64,000 bases of DNA from Lachnospiraceae bacterium (GTDB taxonomy: Bacteria > Bacillota > Clostridia > Lachnospirales > Lachnospiraceae). The DNA lies in NCBI GenBank assembly GCA_011959105.1, contig BLLU01000249.1, positions 1-64,000 on the forward strand, in the 5' to 3' direction. The notes under the pieces are model-generated. The model was not told the origin of the DNA and made no database searches. It saw nothing but the letters and a program-made list of their open reading frames with translations. Positions 8,050 through 17,290 of the stretch are shown piece after piece. The translations under genes were made by a program, and so were the position numbers. Each line of letters begins with the position of its first letter. Position 1 is the stretch's first letter.

Positions 8050-9830
8050 TGAAAGGACAAAAAAGCAGGGCATTGAAAAAAGCACCTTTAAAGTGGAGCA
8101 TGATTAGTCTGCTGCTTCTGTGCTGGCTTCTTCCCCTTGCGCTCGCTTCGTATATGATGTTTTACATGGCGGTGGGGAAGATTAATTCCCAGACGGAGCG
8201 CATGATCGTCACCTCGGCGGATAATGCGCTTCGGATCTGCGAGATGCGGATGGACGCCGCAGTGGAGGCGTCCAGAAACGCCTCCTATTTTCCCACGGTG
8301 CGGGAAAGTTATGAGAATTTCCTGACGGACGGCAATCCGTTTGCCTTTCGGAAAACGGTCAATCTTTTTCTGGAACGGCAGTACTGTTATGACGACAGCT
8401 TTCTGTATACTTCCCTGCTGTTTACGGGTGAGCCGCAGGAGCATTTCTTCGCCGCCTACCGGGGAAGTACCAGCAATGCGGTCTATCAGGCGGGACGCAG
8501 GTTTGAGGAAAAGGTGATGCCGGTAGTTCTGGAGATTTCCAAGGAACTGGATACGGATGTGGCGGTGGTGGCCATAGAGGGCGGGGTGTATCTGATCCGC
8601 AATCTGATGACCACCTCTTATCATCCCTATGCGGTGCTGACCATGGAATTAAACACGGATGTGGTGTTCGGCAGTCTTGACGGCGCATGGGGCTATGAGG
8701 GCAGTGCTATCTATATAGACGGCGTTTTCCTGGCCGGGGATAACAGCGGCTTCCTGGAAGGCCGGCCGGGAATAGGACCGGAACTGTTCGAGGATAATAA
8801 CAGGGAGTGCCGCCTTATAAAGAAAAACGGAGAGTATTATGTCTATGCAGTCCGTAAACCGGAGCGGCATTATATCGGATATCTCATTTCTTTAAACAGG
8901 CAGGCGGTGATTGACGAAACCTATGCGCTGAAATATATCTCTCTGCTCCTGCTGCTCTTTATGGCGCCTCTGGTGGGGATCGTATTTCTCTTTTTCCGCA
9001 GGAAGGTGACAAAGCCGGTAAGCAACCTGATCCGGGCTGCCCATATGTTAGAGGAGGGACATTTTGGATATCAGATTGAAAACAGTGCCAACAGCCAGGA
9101 CTTCGAATATCTGGCGGAAGCGTTTAATCATATGTCGGCCCGACTGCAGGATCAGATCCACAGAATCTATACGGAGGAGCTTGCCCTGAAGGACGCCCGG
9201 ATCATGGCGCTGCAGGCGCAGATCAACCCGCATTTTCTGAACAATGCCCTGGAGATCATCAACTGGGAGGCCCGGATTCATGAGAATTATGAGGTGAGCC
9301 GGATGATCGAGAGCCTGTCGGTTATGCTGGAGGCCACCATGGACAGGCGGCACAGGAGATTTGTGACTTTGGCAGAGGAAATGTCCTATGTGGAGGCCTA
9401 TCTTTTTATCATAAGCCAGCGGATGGGAGAGCGGCTGAAGGTGGAAACGGATGTGGATGAGAGTCTGCGTTCCCTGAAAGTTCCCAGGCTGATTATCCAG
9501 CCGATTATTGAGAATGCGGTGGAGCATGGGATCAACGGACAGACGGAGGGCCGGATCACGGTGAGAATCTTCCGGGAGGGGGAAAGACTGGTGATAGAGG
9601 TGCGCAATATGGGCCGGCTGTCCAGGCAGGATGAGGAAAAGATCAAAATGCTGCTGTCAGACGATTATGAGCCGGGAGACGTGGGTTCCGCAAGTCTGGG
9701 AATCCGCAATGTGAACAGGCGGATCAAAATCATCTACGGTGAGGAATACGGGCTGGCGATCCGAAATGAGGAGAGCGGCGAGACGGTAAGCAGGATCGAA
9801 GTGCAGGCGACAATAAAAGACAAGAAATAG
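8049..9830 (+). CDS. YesM-type sensor histidine kinase
   Basis: A membrane kinase of 593 residues from the LytS/YesM class (HisK_7TM-independent His_kinase family), which typically controls sugar uptake in Firmicutes. It has a TM helix near residues 18-40, a long extracytoplasmic sensor (about 40-295), a second TM (about 296-318) and a HAMP (about 320-375). The class-specific phospho-acceptor motif is QINPHFLNNALE with His395, followed by the ATPase domain (IIQPIIENAVEHG and SLGIRNV). The ATG at 8049 overlaps the preceding stop as ATGA, which I prefer to the GTG one codon earlier. Its likely partner is the YesN regulator at 13272, four genes downstream. The ligand is probably a sugar or the binding protein of the adjacent transporter, by analogy with the family. 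Confidence 0.92.
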   Translation: MKGQKSRALKKAPLKWSMISLLLLCWLLPLALASYMMFYMAVGKINSQTERMIVTSADNALRICEMRMDAAVEASRNASYFPTVRESYENFLTDGNPFAFRKTVNLFLERQYCYDDSFLYTSLLFTGEPQEHFFAAYRGSTSNAVYQAGRRFEEKVMPVVLEISKELDTDVAVVAIEGGVYLIRNLMTTSYHPYAVLTMELNTDVVFGSLDGAWGYEGSAIYIDGVFLAGDNSGFLEGRPGIGPELFEDNNRECRLIKKNGEYYVYAVRKPERHYIGYLISLNRQAVIDETYALKYISLLLLLFMAPLVGIVFLFFRRKVTKPVSNLIRAAHMLEEGHFGYQIENSANSQDFEYLAEAFNHMSARLQDQIHRIYTEELALKDARIMALQAQINPHFLNNALEIINWEARIHENYEVSRMIESLSVMLEATMDRRHRRFVTLAEEMSYVEAYLFIISQRMGERLKVETDVDESLRSLKVPRLIIQPIIENAVEHGINGQTEGRITVRIFREGERLVIEVRNMGRLSRQDEEKIKMLLSDDYEPGDVGSASLGIRNVNRRIKIIYGEEYGLAIRNEESGETVSRIEVQATIKDKK

Positions 9831-9835
9831 CAAAT

Positions 9836-9864
9836 CTGACAATTCCGTGTTTTCCTTTTATATT
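9836..9864 (+). promoter_or_regulatory. promoter of the binding-protein gene, with an adjacent palindrome
   Basis: CTGACA at 9836-9841, a 17-base spacer and TATATT at 9859-9864, each box 5/6 to consensus. Immediately downstream, TATGA (9866-9870), five bases, then TCATA (9876-9880) form a perfect inverted repeat over the likely transcription start, a possible operator. This gives the transporter its own promoter inside the larger locus. Confidence 0.55.
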
Positions 9865-9971
9865 GTATGATAAATTCATAGCAAACACCGAAAGAAAAGG
9901 ATACGGGGTTTGTGATACGATAACAGGCCATATGAGGTATATGGTCATTCAAAACCAGGGAGGTAAAAACT

Positions 9972-11336
9972 ATGAAAAAAATGTTGGCAACGTTATTGTC
10001 GGGCGCAATGGTACTGTCGCTGGCCGCCTGCGGCAACAACGGTTCAGGGGGAGCGGCGTCGACTCCGGGAAGCAGTTCCGCGGGGAGCAGTTCTCCGTCA
10101 ACGGAGTCGGTGGAAGATGTAAAAACCCCCACCGGTCCGGTCACTCTGAATGTGACAACAACTTTTGCGGGAGAAGATACAAACGCCGCCAATTACCAGG
10201 ATGCCATCGCTGCATGGCAGAAGGAGACGGGGAATAAGCTCAACGATGCATCGGGCTCCTCCACAGAGACCTTTAAGGCAAGAATCATATCGGACTTTGA
10301 GATGGGTTCGGAACCGGATGTGCTTTTCTACTTTAACGGTGTGGATTCCAATCCCTTCGTGGAAGCGGGGAAGGTGGTTTCCATTGATGAGATTCGCCAG
10401 ACTTATCCGGACTACGCGTCGAATATGAAGGATGGCATGCTGGGAGCTTCTCCTCTGGACGGAAAGAATTATTCCATACCCATGAACGGCTACTGGGAAG
10501 GTATGTTTGTGAACAAGGCGGTGTGTGAGGCGGCCAATGTGGAAATCCCCGGGCCTGATACCACATGGGATGAGTTCCTGGAAACCTGCCAGAAGATAAA
10601 GGATGCGGGATATACTCCCATTGCGGCGTCCTTCGCGGAGATTCCTCATTACTGGTTTGAGTTCTGCATCTACAATTATCTGACTCCTGCAACCCATAAT
10701 ATTGTACCGGCTTCCGTAGCGGATAAGCACGGCACGGCATGGGTGGACGGCATTGAAGATATGAAACTCTTATATGAGTATGGTTTCCTGCCGGAGAATA
10801 CCCTGTCCGCCACAGACGGCGAGACTTTCCAGCTCTTTATTGACGGCAAGGCGGCATTTTTGATCGACGGTTCCTGGAAAGTGGGAGGCATTGAGGGAGC
10901 AACGGATGATATTGACAACTTTACGGTAACTTATGTACCGGGCAAAAACGACCGTTTGACAACGGATATTATCGGCGGACTGTCCTCCGGCTGGTATATT
11001 ACCAGAAAGGCCTGGGATGATCCGGAAAAGAGGCAGGCATGTGTGGATTTCATCTCTTATATGACATCCGATGAGATGGTCACCCAATTCGCCAGCGTAT
11101 CGGCAACGGCTTTGAAGAACGGGAGCCAGGTAGACGAATCACAGCTGTCTTCTCTGGCAGTGGCAGGACTTGAACTGGTTAAGGGAGCCACTGGTATGTC
11201 GGCCGCAGTGCAGGATCAGGTAACGCAGGAAGCGAGAGTACCGGTATTTAACGGAATGCCTGATATCGTAACAGGAAAGAAAGACATCACGATAGCGGTA
11301 GAAGAACTTCTGGATCTGGTGGCAGCAGGTAAGTAG
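9972..11336 (+). CDS. sugar ABC transporter binding lipoprotein
   Basis: An extracytoplasmic solute-binding protein of family 1 (MalE/UgpB type), 454 residues. It starts with a lipoprotein signal peptide ending in the lipobox LAAC (Cys20), followed by a low-complexity Gly/Ser-rich tether (about 21-50). The body has the usual two-lobed pattern, including DVLFYFNG, a NGYWEGMFVNK segment (typical of the ligand-cleft strand) and the hinge near FLIDGSWK. AGGGAGG-like bases (AGGGAGGT, 9958-9965) precede the start. It is followed by a stable hairpin and then the two permeases. Captured substrate is inferred, from the GH94 gene upstream, to be a beta-linked disaccharide or short oligosaccharide. Confidence 0.92.
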   Translation: MKKMLATLLSGAMVLSLAACGNNGSGGAASTPGSSSAGSSSPSTESVEDVKTPTGPVTLNVTTTFAGEDTNAANYQDAIAAWQKETGNKLNDASGSSTETFKARIISDFEMGSEPDVLFYFNGVDSNPFVEAGKVVSIDEIRQTYPDYASNMKDGMLGASPLDGKNYSIPMNGYWEGMFVNKAVCEAANVEIPGPDTTWDEFLETCQKIKDAGYTPIAASFAEIPHYWFEFCIYNYLTPATHNIVPASVADKHGTAWVDGIEDMKLLYEYGFLPENTLSATDGETFQLFIDGKAAFLIDGSWKVGGIEGATDDIDNFTVTYVPGKNDRLTTDIIGGLSSGWYITRKAWDDPEKRQACVDFISYMTSDEMVTQFASVSATALKNGSQVDESQLSSLAVAGLELVKGATGMSAAVQDQVTQEARVPVFNGMPDIVTGKKDITIAVEELLDLVAAGK

Positions 11337-11358
11337 TGATTGTGAGGAACGGATCATT

Positions 11359-11393
11359 GGGGCGGAGAAGAAATGTTCTCCGCTCCGGCTTTT
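11359..11393 (+). terminator. intercistronic hairpin between binding protein and permeases
   Basis: GGGGCGGAGAA (11359-11369) pairs over 11 bp (one G-U) with TTCTCCGCTCC (11376-11386), with a six-base loop and only four T residues after GGC. This is weak as a terminator. It probably acts as a partial terminator or 3'-stabilising stem, so that the binding protein is made in excess over the permeases, as in maltose-type operons. Confidence 0.55.
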
Positions 11394-11415
11394 AGAAAGG
11401 GGTGTGAGCGCTGCT

Positions 11416-12303
11416 ATGAGTTCAAACATCTATAAGAATAAGAAACCCGTCATTTTTTTCCTGGCGCCTGCGTTTATCTTTCTGGCTGTTTTTCTGTATT
11501 ATCCTTTTCTGCAGAACATTTTAAACAGCTTTAAAGAGATCAACAATCTGGGCGCGTCCGCCAAAGGGTGGAACGCTCCCTGGTATACCAATTACATACA
11601 ACTCTGTAAAGACCCGAATATATGGACGGCATTGCTCAACACACTGATTATGATCGCGGCTACAATCATCGGACAGGTGGGGATTGCCATTGTGTTGGCG
11701 CTTATGGTGGATAATATCAAGAAAGGGCAAAAATTCTTCAGGACGGTTTATTTTTTCCCCATTGTCATTGCGGCCACAGCGCTGGGACTTCTGTTCAATA
11801 TTGTATTTTTGTATGACAAGGGGATGCTGAACCAACTGCGGGAGCTGCTCGGGGCCACAAAACTGCTGGATTTTAAGGACAGTTCCCATGCCATGCTGAC
11901 CATGATAGTTCCTGTCACCTGGCAATATGTGGGCTTCTACTTTATCATCCTGATCACGGGACTGAATAACATATCTGAAGAACTGTACGAGGCGGCCACC
12001 ATTGACGGGGCCTCAAGATGGCAGCGGGTGCGCTATATCTCCCTGCCGCTTCTGCACAATGTGATCTGTACCTGCGGCGTGCTGGCAGTGACGGGCGCGT
12101 TAAAAGTATTTGACCTGCCCTGGATCATGTTCCCCAAGGGGATGCCCAGCAACAGTACCTGGCTGACAGGCACCTATATGTATTATCATGCTTTTGAGTC
12201 GCATAATGTGGATTACAGCTCGGCGATTTCTGTCCTGATCGTAGTCCTGGGCGTGGTCACCGCGAAAACTGTAAACGCAGTTTTCAAGGAAAAAGATTAT
12301 TAG
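11416..12303 (+). CDS. sugar ABC transporter permease (MalF/UgpA type)
   Basis: An integral membrane subunit of 295 residues with six predicted helices. The first spans about residues 14-34 (IFFLAPAFIFLAVFLYY). The EAA loop that docks the ATPase reads EELYEAATIDGASRWQRVRYISLPLL. I place the start at the ATG at 11416 rather than the GTG at 11404, because AAAGGGG at 11396-11402 would be too close to the GTG. It is paired with the permease at 12315 and downstream of its binding protein. No ATPase gene accompanies the set, so it presumably uses a shared MsmX/MsmK-type ATPase. Confidence 0.92.
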   Translation: MSSNIYKNKKPVIFFLAPAFIFLAVFLYYPFLQNILNSFKEINNLGASAKGWNAPWYTNYIQLCKDPNIWTALLNTLIMIAATIIGQVGIAIVLALMVDNIKKGQKFFRTVYFFPIVIAATALGLLFNIVFLYDKGMLNQLRELLGATKLLDFKDSSHAMLTMIVPVTWQYVGFYFIILITGLNNISEELYEAATIDGASRWQRVRYISLPLLHNVICTCGVLAVTGALKVFDLPWIMFPKGMPSNSTWLTGTYMYYHAFESHNVDYSSAISVLIVVLGVVTAKTVNAVFKEKDY

Positions 12304-12314
12304 GAGGAGCGGAT

Positions 12315-13199
12315 ATGGCAGGGACAACTTTTAAGACCAACCGAAAGCGCCGCAGAATATCTCTTGGGATGGCGGGCATTTACGTTGTGCTGTCCGCATG
12401 GGCGCTGACAACGATATACCCGTTATTTTGGATCCTGATGAATTCTTTTAAAAATAAAAAGATTATCCGCTCGGATTCCTTTTCTCTTCCCATAGGGGAT
12501 TTGTTTACACTGGACAATTACAGGACGGCGTTCAACCGGGTAAACATTCTGGGAGCGTATCGGAACAGCATCATAATATCTTTAAGCGTGGCGGCGGCGG
12601 TCATACTGTTTTCCGGTCTTGCGGCTTACGCGCTGATGCGGTATGATTTTAAGCTGAAGGGGCTGCTGAACAGTCTGGTGCTGGCGGGAATGATGTTCCC
12701 GGCGTTTGCCACGATTATTCCGGTGATCCGGATGATGAATGTAATCGGGCTGGCCAATACGAACCAGGTTGCGAAATCCCTGATGGCAGTTATCCTGCCC
12801 CAGATCGCGGGGAATCTTTCCTTCGCCATTGTGGTGCTGCGGGGATATATCGCAGGACTTCCGATTGAATTGGAGGAGGCGGCCTATGTGGAAGGAAGCA
12901 ATGCCTTTCAGCTGTTCTTCAAGGTGGTCATGCCGCTTTGTAAGCCGTCTTTTGCCACCGTGGGAATCTTTTCGTTCCTGTGGAGTTACAACGACCTGTT
13001 TACCCAGTCCTTCTTTTTGAAGACCAAGCCGGAGTATTCGGTCACAGTACTCTTAAGCCTGCTGACTTCTCAGGAGGGAACCAATTATGGATTGATGGCG
13101 TCCAGCGTGTCTCTGATTGTATTCCCTCTGCTGATCGTATATCTGTTTTTACAGAAATATATCGTCAAGGGACTGACGGCCGGGGCCGTGAAAGGATAG
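12315..13199 (+). CDS. sugar ABC transporter permease (MalG/UgpE type)
   Basis: The second membrane subunit, 294 residues, six predicted helices. The EAA loop reads IELEEAAYVEGSNAFQLFFKVVMPLCKP, and the C terminus carries the family-typical LFLQKYIVKGLTAGAVKG. AGGAGCGG precedes the ATG, eleven bases after the stop of the first permease. It forms a heterodimeric channel with the 11416 gene product and is followed after a short gap by the YesN regulator gene. Confidence 0.92.
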   Translation: MAGTTFKTNRKRRRISLGMAGIYVVLSAWALTTIYPLFWILMNSFKNKKIIRSDSFSLPIGDLFTLDNYRTAFNRVNILGAYRNSIIISLSVAAAVILFSGLAAYALMRYDFKLKGLLNSLVLAGMMFPAFATIIPVIRMMNVIGLANTNQVAKSLMAVILPQIAGNLSFAIVVLRGYIAGLPIELEEAAYVEGSNAFQLFFKVVMPLCKPSFATVGIFSFLWSYNDLFTQSFFLKTKPEYSVTVLLSLLTSQEGTNYGLMASSVSLIVFPLLIVYLFLQKYIVKGLTAGAVKG

Positions 13200-13271
13200 C
13201 GTACTGCAGGGGCTGCTGCCGGGAAATTCGAAGATGTCTGAGGAACAGACGGGTGGAGGGTAGTGGAAGCT

Positions 13272-14057
13272 ATGTATAAGGCAGTAATCATTGATGACGA
13301 ACCGATTATTGTAAAAGGTCTTGAGAAAACCATTAAGTGGGAAGATCTGGGATGTGTTGTGGCCGGGACAGCCGGCAATGGGGCGGAGGGTCTGGAACTG
13401 ATCCGAAGAGAGAAGCCGGATATCCTTATAACGGACATTTGTATGCCCAAGATGGACGGCCTTGCCATGATCGCGGCGCTGAGATCCGAATTTCCCGATA
13501 TGGAAGTTACGATCCTGACCGGATATCGGGATTTTGATTATGCCCAACAGGCGATTCGCCTGGGTGTATGCCGTTTTTTGCTGAAACCGTCAATTATGGA
13601 TGAACTGAATGAAGCCATTCGGACTATGGTGGAAAGGCTGGAGAGTAAAGCGCCGGCCTGCAGGACGGAGGACGGGCCCCGGGAAGAAGAGACGGAAGAG
13701 GCGGAAAACGCGGCGGGCAGCTTTATCGTAAAGAATGCGCTGGCCTATATGGAAGAGAATTATGCGGAAAGGCTGAAGCTGGCGGATGTGGCTGATAAAG
13801 TCTATGTGAGCCAGTGGCATTTGAGCAAGCTGCTGAATAAATTTACGGGACATAATTTCTCGGAACTGCTGAATGATGTCCGTATGAAAAGAGCGAAGGA
13901 ACTATTGGGGGATCCCTCTCTGCGGATCAGTGATATCGCAGAGGAGGTGGGCTTCCTGGATATGGCCCATTTTTCACGTGTGTTCAAGAAGCTGGCGGGG
14001 GTTTCGGCCAACGAGTATCGGAATACGATGAGTGTGCCTCAAAAGACAGAGCCATGA
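13272..14057 (+). CDS. YesN-type response regulator with AraC DNA-binding domain
   Basis: A response regulator of 261 residues. The receiver domain (1-120) has the acidic residues IIDDEP and the phospho-acceptor Asp55 (ILITDICMP). The C-terminal AraC-type double helix-turn-helix (about 158-255) includes VYVSQWHLSKLLNKFTG and EEVGFLDMAHFSRVFKKLAG. It is the natural partner of the YesM kinase at 8049. I prefer the ATG at 13272 (GGAGGG at 13255-13260, 11 bases upstream) over the GTG at 13263. AraC-type domains bind tandem direct repeats about 21 bp apart, and exactly such a repeat lies 90 bases beyond its stop, ahead of the next operon. That linkage is an inference. A perfect terminator follows the gene. 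Confidence 0.92.
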   Translation: MYKAVIIDDEPIIVKGLEKTIKWEDLGCVVAGTAGNGAEGLELIRREKPDILITDICMPKMDGLAMIAALRSEFPDMEVTILTGYRDFDYAQQAIRLGVCRFLLKPSIMDELNEAIRTMVERLESKAPACRTEDGPREEETEEAENAAGSFIVKNALAYMEENYAERLKLADVADKVYVSQWHLSKLLNKFTGHNFSELLNDVRMKRAKELLGDPSLRISDIAEEVGFLDMAHFSRVFKKLAGVSANEYRNTMSVPQKTEP

Positions 14058-14084
14058 TTCCTGAATCTTCACAAAAATCTTCAC

Positions 14085-14127
14085 AAAAAGTAACCGCGCT
14101 GCATCACCGGCAGCGCGGTTACTTTTT
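14085..14127 (+). terminator. strong Rho-independent terminator after the YesN gene
   Basis: A perfect 18-bp stem (14085-14102 with 14110-14127) around a seven-base loop, with A-runs on one side and T-runs on the other, so it can work on both strands. It closes the GH94/transport locus. Confidence 0.93.
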
Positions 14128-14147
14128 GCTTCGGAAAATTAATTATG

Positions 14148-14179
14148 AGAATAAATCAATTACTTTGTAGAATAAATCA
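14148..14179 (+). promoter_or_regulatory. tandem 11-bp direct repeat, candidate AraC/YesN operator
   Basis: AGAATAAATCA occurs at 14148-14158 and again at 14169-14179, exactly 21 bp apart (two helical turns). The second copy abuts the -35 box of the following promoter. This is the classic geometry for activation by an AraC-type dimer. The regulator could be the YesN protein encoded just upstream. Confidence 0.55.
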
Positions 14180-14208
14180 TTTTCAAGAGTTCCGAAATGA
14201 CTTATCAT
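14180..14208 (+). promoter_or_regulatory. promoter of the first xylan operon
   Basis: TTTTCA at 14180-14185 (4/6), a 17-base spacer and TATCAT at 14203-14208 (5/6). The weak -35 box fits a promoter that needs an activator bound at the adjacent direct repeat. The leader from there to 14392 contains no further gene that I can support. Confidence 0.55.
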
Positions 14209-14392
14209 AAAACATAAAAGGAAAGCAACGGCACCGGCGTCGGGCAGCAGGGTTCTTCGAAGGAAAGTACAGTTGTATCCGTCAATTTTCCAGGCGTGCC
14301 GGGCAGGATCCCAAAACAAATTTGAAAGCAAAGACGGGTTCGGGACCCGGCGCTTGCCGGGGCCTATAAGGACCTGCGGAAAAGAGGCGAGT

Positions 14393-15793
14393 ATGAGTAA
14401 AAAACAGGCGTGGAATCCCTATCTGCCGTCCTGGGAATATATCCCGGACGCAGAGCCTTATGTATTTGGGGACAGGGTGTATGTGTACGGTTCCCATGAT
14501 TTTTATAATGGCTATGTGTTCTGCATGGGGGACTATGTGTGCTGGTCGGCTCCTGTGGACGACCTGGGGAACTGGCGCTATGAGGGCGTGATCTATGAGA
14601 AAACGGCGGATCCCTTCAATAAGGCGGGCAAGATGTGCCTGTACGCGCCGGATGTGACGGTGGGGCCTGACGGCAGGTACTATCTGTACTATGTGTTGGA
14701 TAAGGTGTCGGTGGTGTCGGTGGCGGTCTGCGACACGCCGGCGGGAAAATATGAATTTTACGGATATGTGCATTATTCGGACGGCACTCTGCTGGGAGAG
14801 CGGGCCGGGGACGAACCCCAGTTTGATCCAGGCGTGCTGACGGAAGGGGACAGGGTATATCTGTACACGGGATTCTGCGGCAAGGGCGACAAATCCAGGC
14901 ACGGAGCCATGGTGACGGTGCTGGACGGGGATATGCTCACCATAACGGAATCCCCCAGAATCATCGTGCCGGGCTGCGAGTACAGCGCCGGGACGGAGTA
15001 TGAGGGGCATGCCTTCTTTGAGGCTCCTTCCATCCGCAAAAAAGGAAGTACATACTATTTTATCTATTCCTCCCAGGTGATGCATGAGCTTTGTTATGCC
15101 ACCAGCAAAAAACCCACCGGGGACTTCCGCTATGGCGGGGTGCTGGTGAGCAACTGCGATCTGCATATTGACAGCTATAAGTCTGCGGAGCAGCCCGCGG
15201 CCTACGGCGCCAACAATCACGGCAGTATGGTGGAAATCCAGGGGCAGCCTTATATTTTCTATCATCGCCAGACCAACGGTACCTGGTACAGCCGTCAGGG
15301 CTGCGCGGAGAAACTGGTTATCCACGAGGACGGCAGCATTGACCAGGCACAGCTGACCTCCTGCGGCTTGAACGGTGGACCGCTGCCGGGTCTGGGATAT
15401 TTTCCGGCTTACCTGGCCTGCAATCTGTTCACGTCCAAACCTTCCGCCTATGTGGGAGGCGGGGAACAGCCCCGGGTGATGCAGGACGGCAGGGACGGGG
15501 ATGAGAACCCGGGCTACATAGGCAACATCCAGAACACGGCCACGGCGGGATTTAAGTTTTTCCAGGGAACGGAAGCAAAGCAGATCCGCATCTGGACAAG
15601 GGGCTACGCCCAGGGTGTCTTTGAGGTGAGGACGGAGATCAATGGCGAGAAGCTGGCGGAACTGCCGGTGGGATATACCAATGTATGGGAAGAGGCCACG
15701 GCGGACATTGCCCTGCCGGAGGGTGAATACGCGCTGTACCTGACGTTCCGGGGCCAGGGCAATACCATGCTGAAGGGATTTGAATTGAAGTAA
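14393..15793 (+). CDS. GH43 glycosidase with C-terminal beta-sandwich
   Basis: An intracellular (no signal peptide) GH43-type five-bladed beta-propeller enzyme, 466 residues. The family acts on alpha-L-arabinofuranosides or beta-xylosides. Likely catalytic residues are the base Asp19 in YIPDAEPYVFGD, the pKa-setting Asp in LYAPDVTVGPDG and the general acid Glu210 in FFEAPSIRKKG. A second domain of about 125 residues (from about 340) ends in LPEGEYALYLTFRGQGN, the style of a CBM6/35 beta-sandwich. The ATG at 14393 follows AAAGAGG, whereas the longer in-frame start at 14273 has no ribosome binding site. It is the first gene of a five-gene operon. Precise linkage specificity cannot be told. Confidence 0.87.
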   Translation: MSKKQAWNPYLPSWEYIPDAEPYVFGDRVYVYGSHDFYNGYVFCMGDYVCWSAPVDDLGNWRYEGVIYEKTADPFNKAGKMCLYAPDVTVGPDGRYYLYYVLDKVSVVSVAVCDTPAGKYEFYGYVHYSDGTLLGERAGDEPQFDPGVLTEGDRVYLYTGFCGKGDKSRHGAMVTVLDGDMLTITESPRIIVPGCEYSAGTEYEGHAFFEAPSIRKKGSTYYFIYSSQVMHELCYATSKKPTGDFRYGGVLVSNCDLHIDSYKSAEQPAAYGANNHGSMVEIQGQPYIFYHRQTNGTWYSRQGCAEKLVIHEDGSIDQAQLTSCGLNGGPLPGLGYFPAYLACNLFTSKPSAYVGGGEQPRVMQDGRDGDENPGYIGNIQNTATAGFKFFQGTEAKQIRIWTRGYAQGVFEVRTEINGEKLAELPVGYTNVWEEATADIALPEGEYALYLTFRGQGNTMLKGFELK

Positions 15794-15833
15794 CCGTTCG
15801 GATAGCACCCGTATCACGGGGGAAAGGGTTAAT

Positions 15834-17222
15834 ATGGGATATTTGAGAATTTATACCGGGGAGGTATGTGAGCCCCATGTGCCCCGGGCGTTGGCAGACA
15901 GCGTGTACATGGCATACACGGGGCAGGACGGTAAGGAGCATGTGCTGAACCAGGGATTCGGTATGCTCTATGCAGAGGCGGATATACGCCCCGACAACAC
16001 CATTGCTCCCAGGGGAGTGAGAAATCCCAGAGGCCTGGTGCTGGAGGAGGGTTACGGCATCCTGGCGGAGCCTGTGGACCCTGAGGGGGAACCGGCAGGG
16101 GAGGAATGCCTGATTCTCTGGAGAACCCGGGACTTCCTGCGTTTTCGGCAGGAAACCGTGGAGCGGGGCCGGTGGCAGACGGCGTATGACCAGGCCCGGG
16201 ACCGGGTGGAATTGCCGGATTCCCTTTGGGAGGGAATACGGCAACGCTGGTGCGCGTCGGAGCCGGAACTGCGGAAGGTGGAATTTCCCCTGGCTGTGGG
16301 CTGGGCGGACCCGGTGATTTTTGACTGGGAAGGGAAATGGTATTTCCTGGCCACCAATGACAACAATAACAATATCGGCCTGTTTATCCGGGAGGCGGAT
16401 TCGGTGGCGGGACTTTTTGCCCCGGAGGCGGAACCCCGCTGCATTCTGGACTATGATGAGGACAGGGAGTTGATACAGACCTTCTGGGCGCCGGAATTTC
16501 ATGTGATCGGGGGGAGGGCCTACATCCTCTTCGCCGTAGGCGGCAGGCAGTGGGCGCCCCAGTGTCATATGATGCGCCTGAAGGAAAAGGGCAGCCTGAC
16601 GGATCCGGCAGGCTGGGAAGCGCCGGTGCGGGTGCGCAGACAGGACGGGCATTTTCTGGCGGAACAGGGGATTTCCCTGGATATGACCTATTTTAAGGCC
16701 GGAGAAAGGTCCTACTTGGTATGGTCCTATCGTTATGGTATCGGCACGGCGTCGGACACCGGCTCCATGCTGTACATTGCCGCCGCCGACCAGGAGCGGC
16801 CCTGGGTGCTGACCAGCGAGCCGGTGCTGCTGTCCAGACCGCTGTACGGCTGGGAAAACCAGCGGGGGACGATTAACAATGAGGGTCCCTATGCGCTGCT
16901 GCTGGGGGATAAGGTATATCTGGCTTATTCCGGAGGCGGAGCCTGCGATCCCACCTATGCGGTGGGCTATCTGGTGGCGGACCAGGCGGAGGATCTGCTG
17001 AAGGCGGATAATTGGTACAAGGAGCCGGCGGCGGTGCTCCACAGAGGTTCGGTGGAGGGCATAGAGGGGCCGGGCCACAATTCCTTTTTCCGGGATGAGA
17101 AGGGGGATCTGATGATTGCTTACCATGCCCAGGAGAGGGAACAATATCATCAGCGCTGTGCCGCTTTCCACCGGGTGTATATCAATGAGCAGGGGATGCC
17201 TCTGCTGCACCTTCCTCAGTAA
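15834..17222 (+). CDS. GH43-like glycosidase
   Basis: A 462-residue cytoplasmic protein with GH43-like propeller blades in its C-terminal two thirds. Recognisable segments are ADPVIFDWEGKWYFLATND, TFWAPEFHVIGGRAYILF, the probable general acid in NNEGPYALLLGDKVYLAY, and EGPGHNSFFRDEKGD near the end. These correspond to the APE and GPGHN motifs common in arabinofuranosidase-type GH43 enzymes. The N-terminal 140 residues carry propeller-like strands (RGLVLEEGYGILAEP) and are shared in style with the 632-residue paralogue at 21977. It lies between the first GH43 and the GH31 gene in the same operon. Family assignment is good; specificity is unknown. Confidence 0.8.
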   Translation: MGYLRIYTGEVCEPHVPRALADSVYMAYTGQDGKEHVLNQGFGMLYAEADIRPDNTIAPRGVRNPRGLVLEEGYGILAEPVDPEGEPAGEECLILWRTRDFLRFRQETVERGRWQTAYDQARDRVELPDSLWEGIRQRWCASEPELRKVEFPLAVGWADPVIFDWEGKWYFLATNDNNNNIGLFIREADSVAGLFAPEAEPRCILDYDEDRELIQTFWAPEFHVIGGRAYILFAVGGRQWAPQCHMMRLKEKGSLTDPAGWEAPVRVRRQDGHFLAEQGISLDMTYFKAGERSYLVWSYRYGIGTASDTGSMLYIAAADQERPWVLTSEPVLLSRPLYGWENQRGTINNEGPYALLLGDKVYLAYSGGGACDPTYAVGYLVADQAEDLLKADNWYKEPAAVLHRGSVEGIEGPGHNSFFRDEKGDLMIAYHAQEREQYHQRCAAFHRVYINEQGMPLLHLPQ

Positions 17223-17290
17223 AATGCGGATTATACTGCTTTCTGGAAAGGAAATGGCCTGCGGGCGTATTAGAGAAAGGGAGAAAGAAT

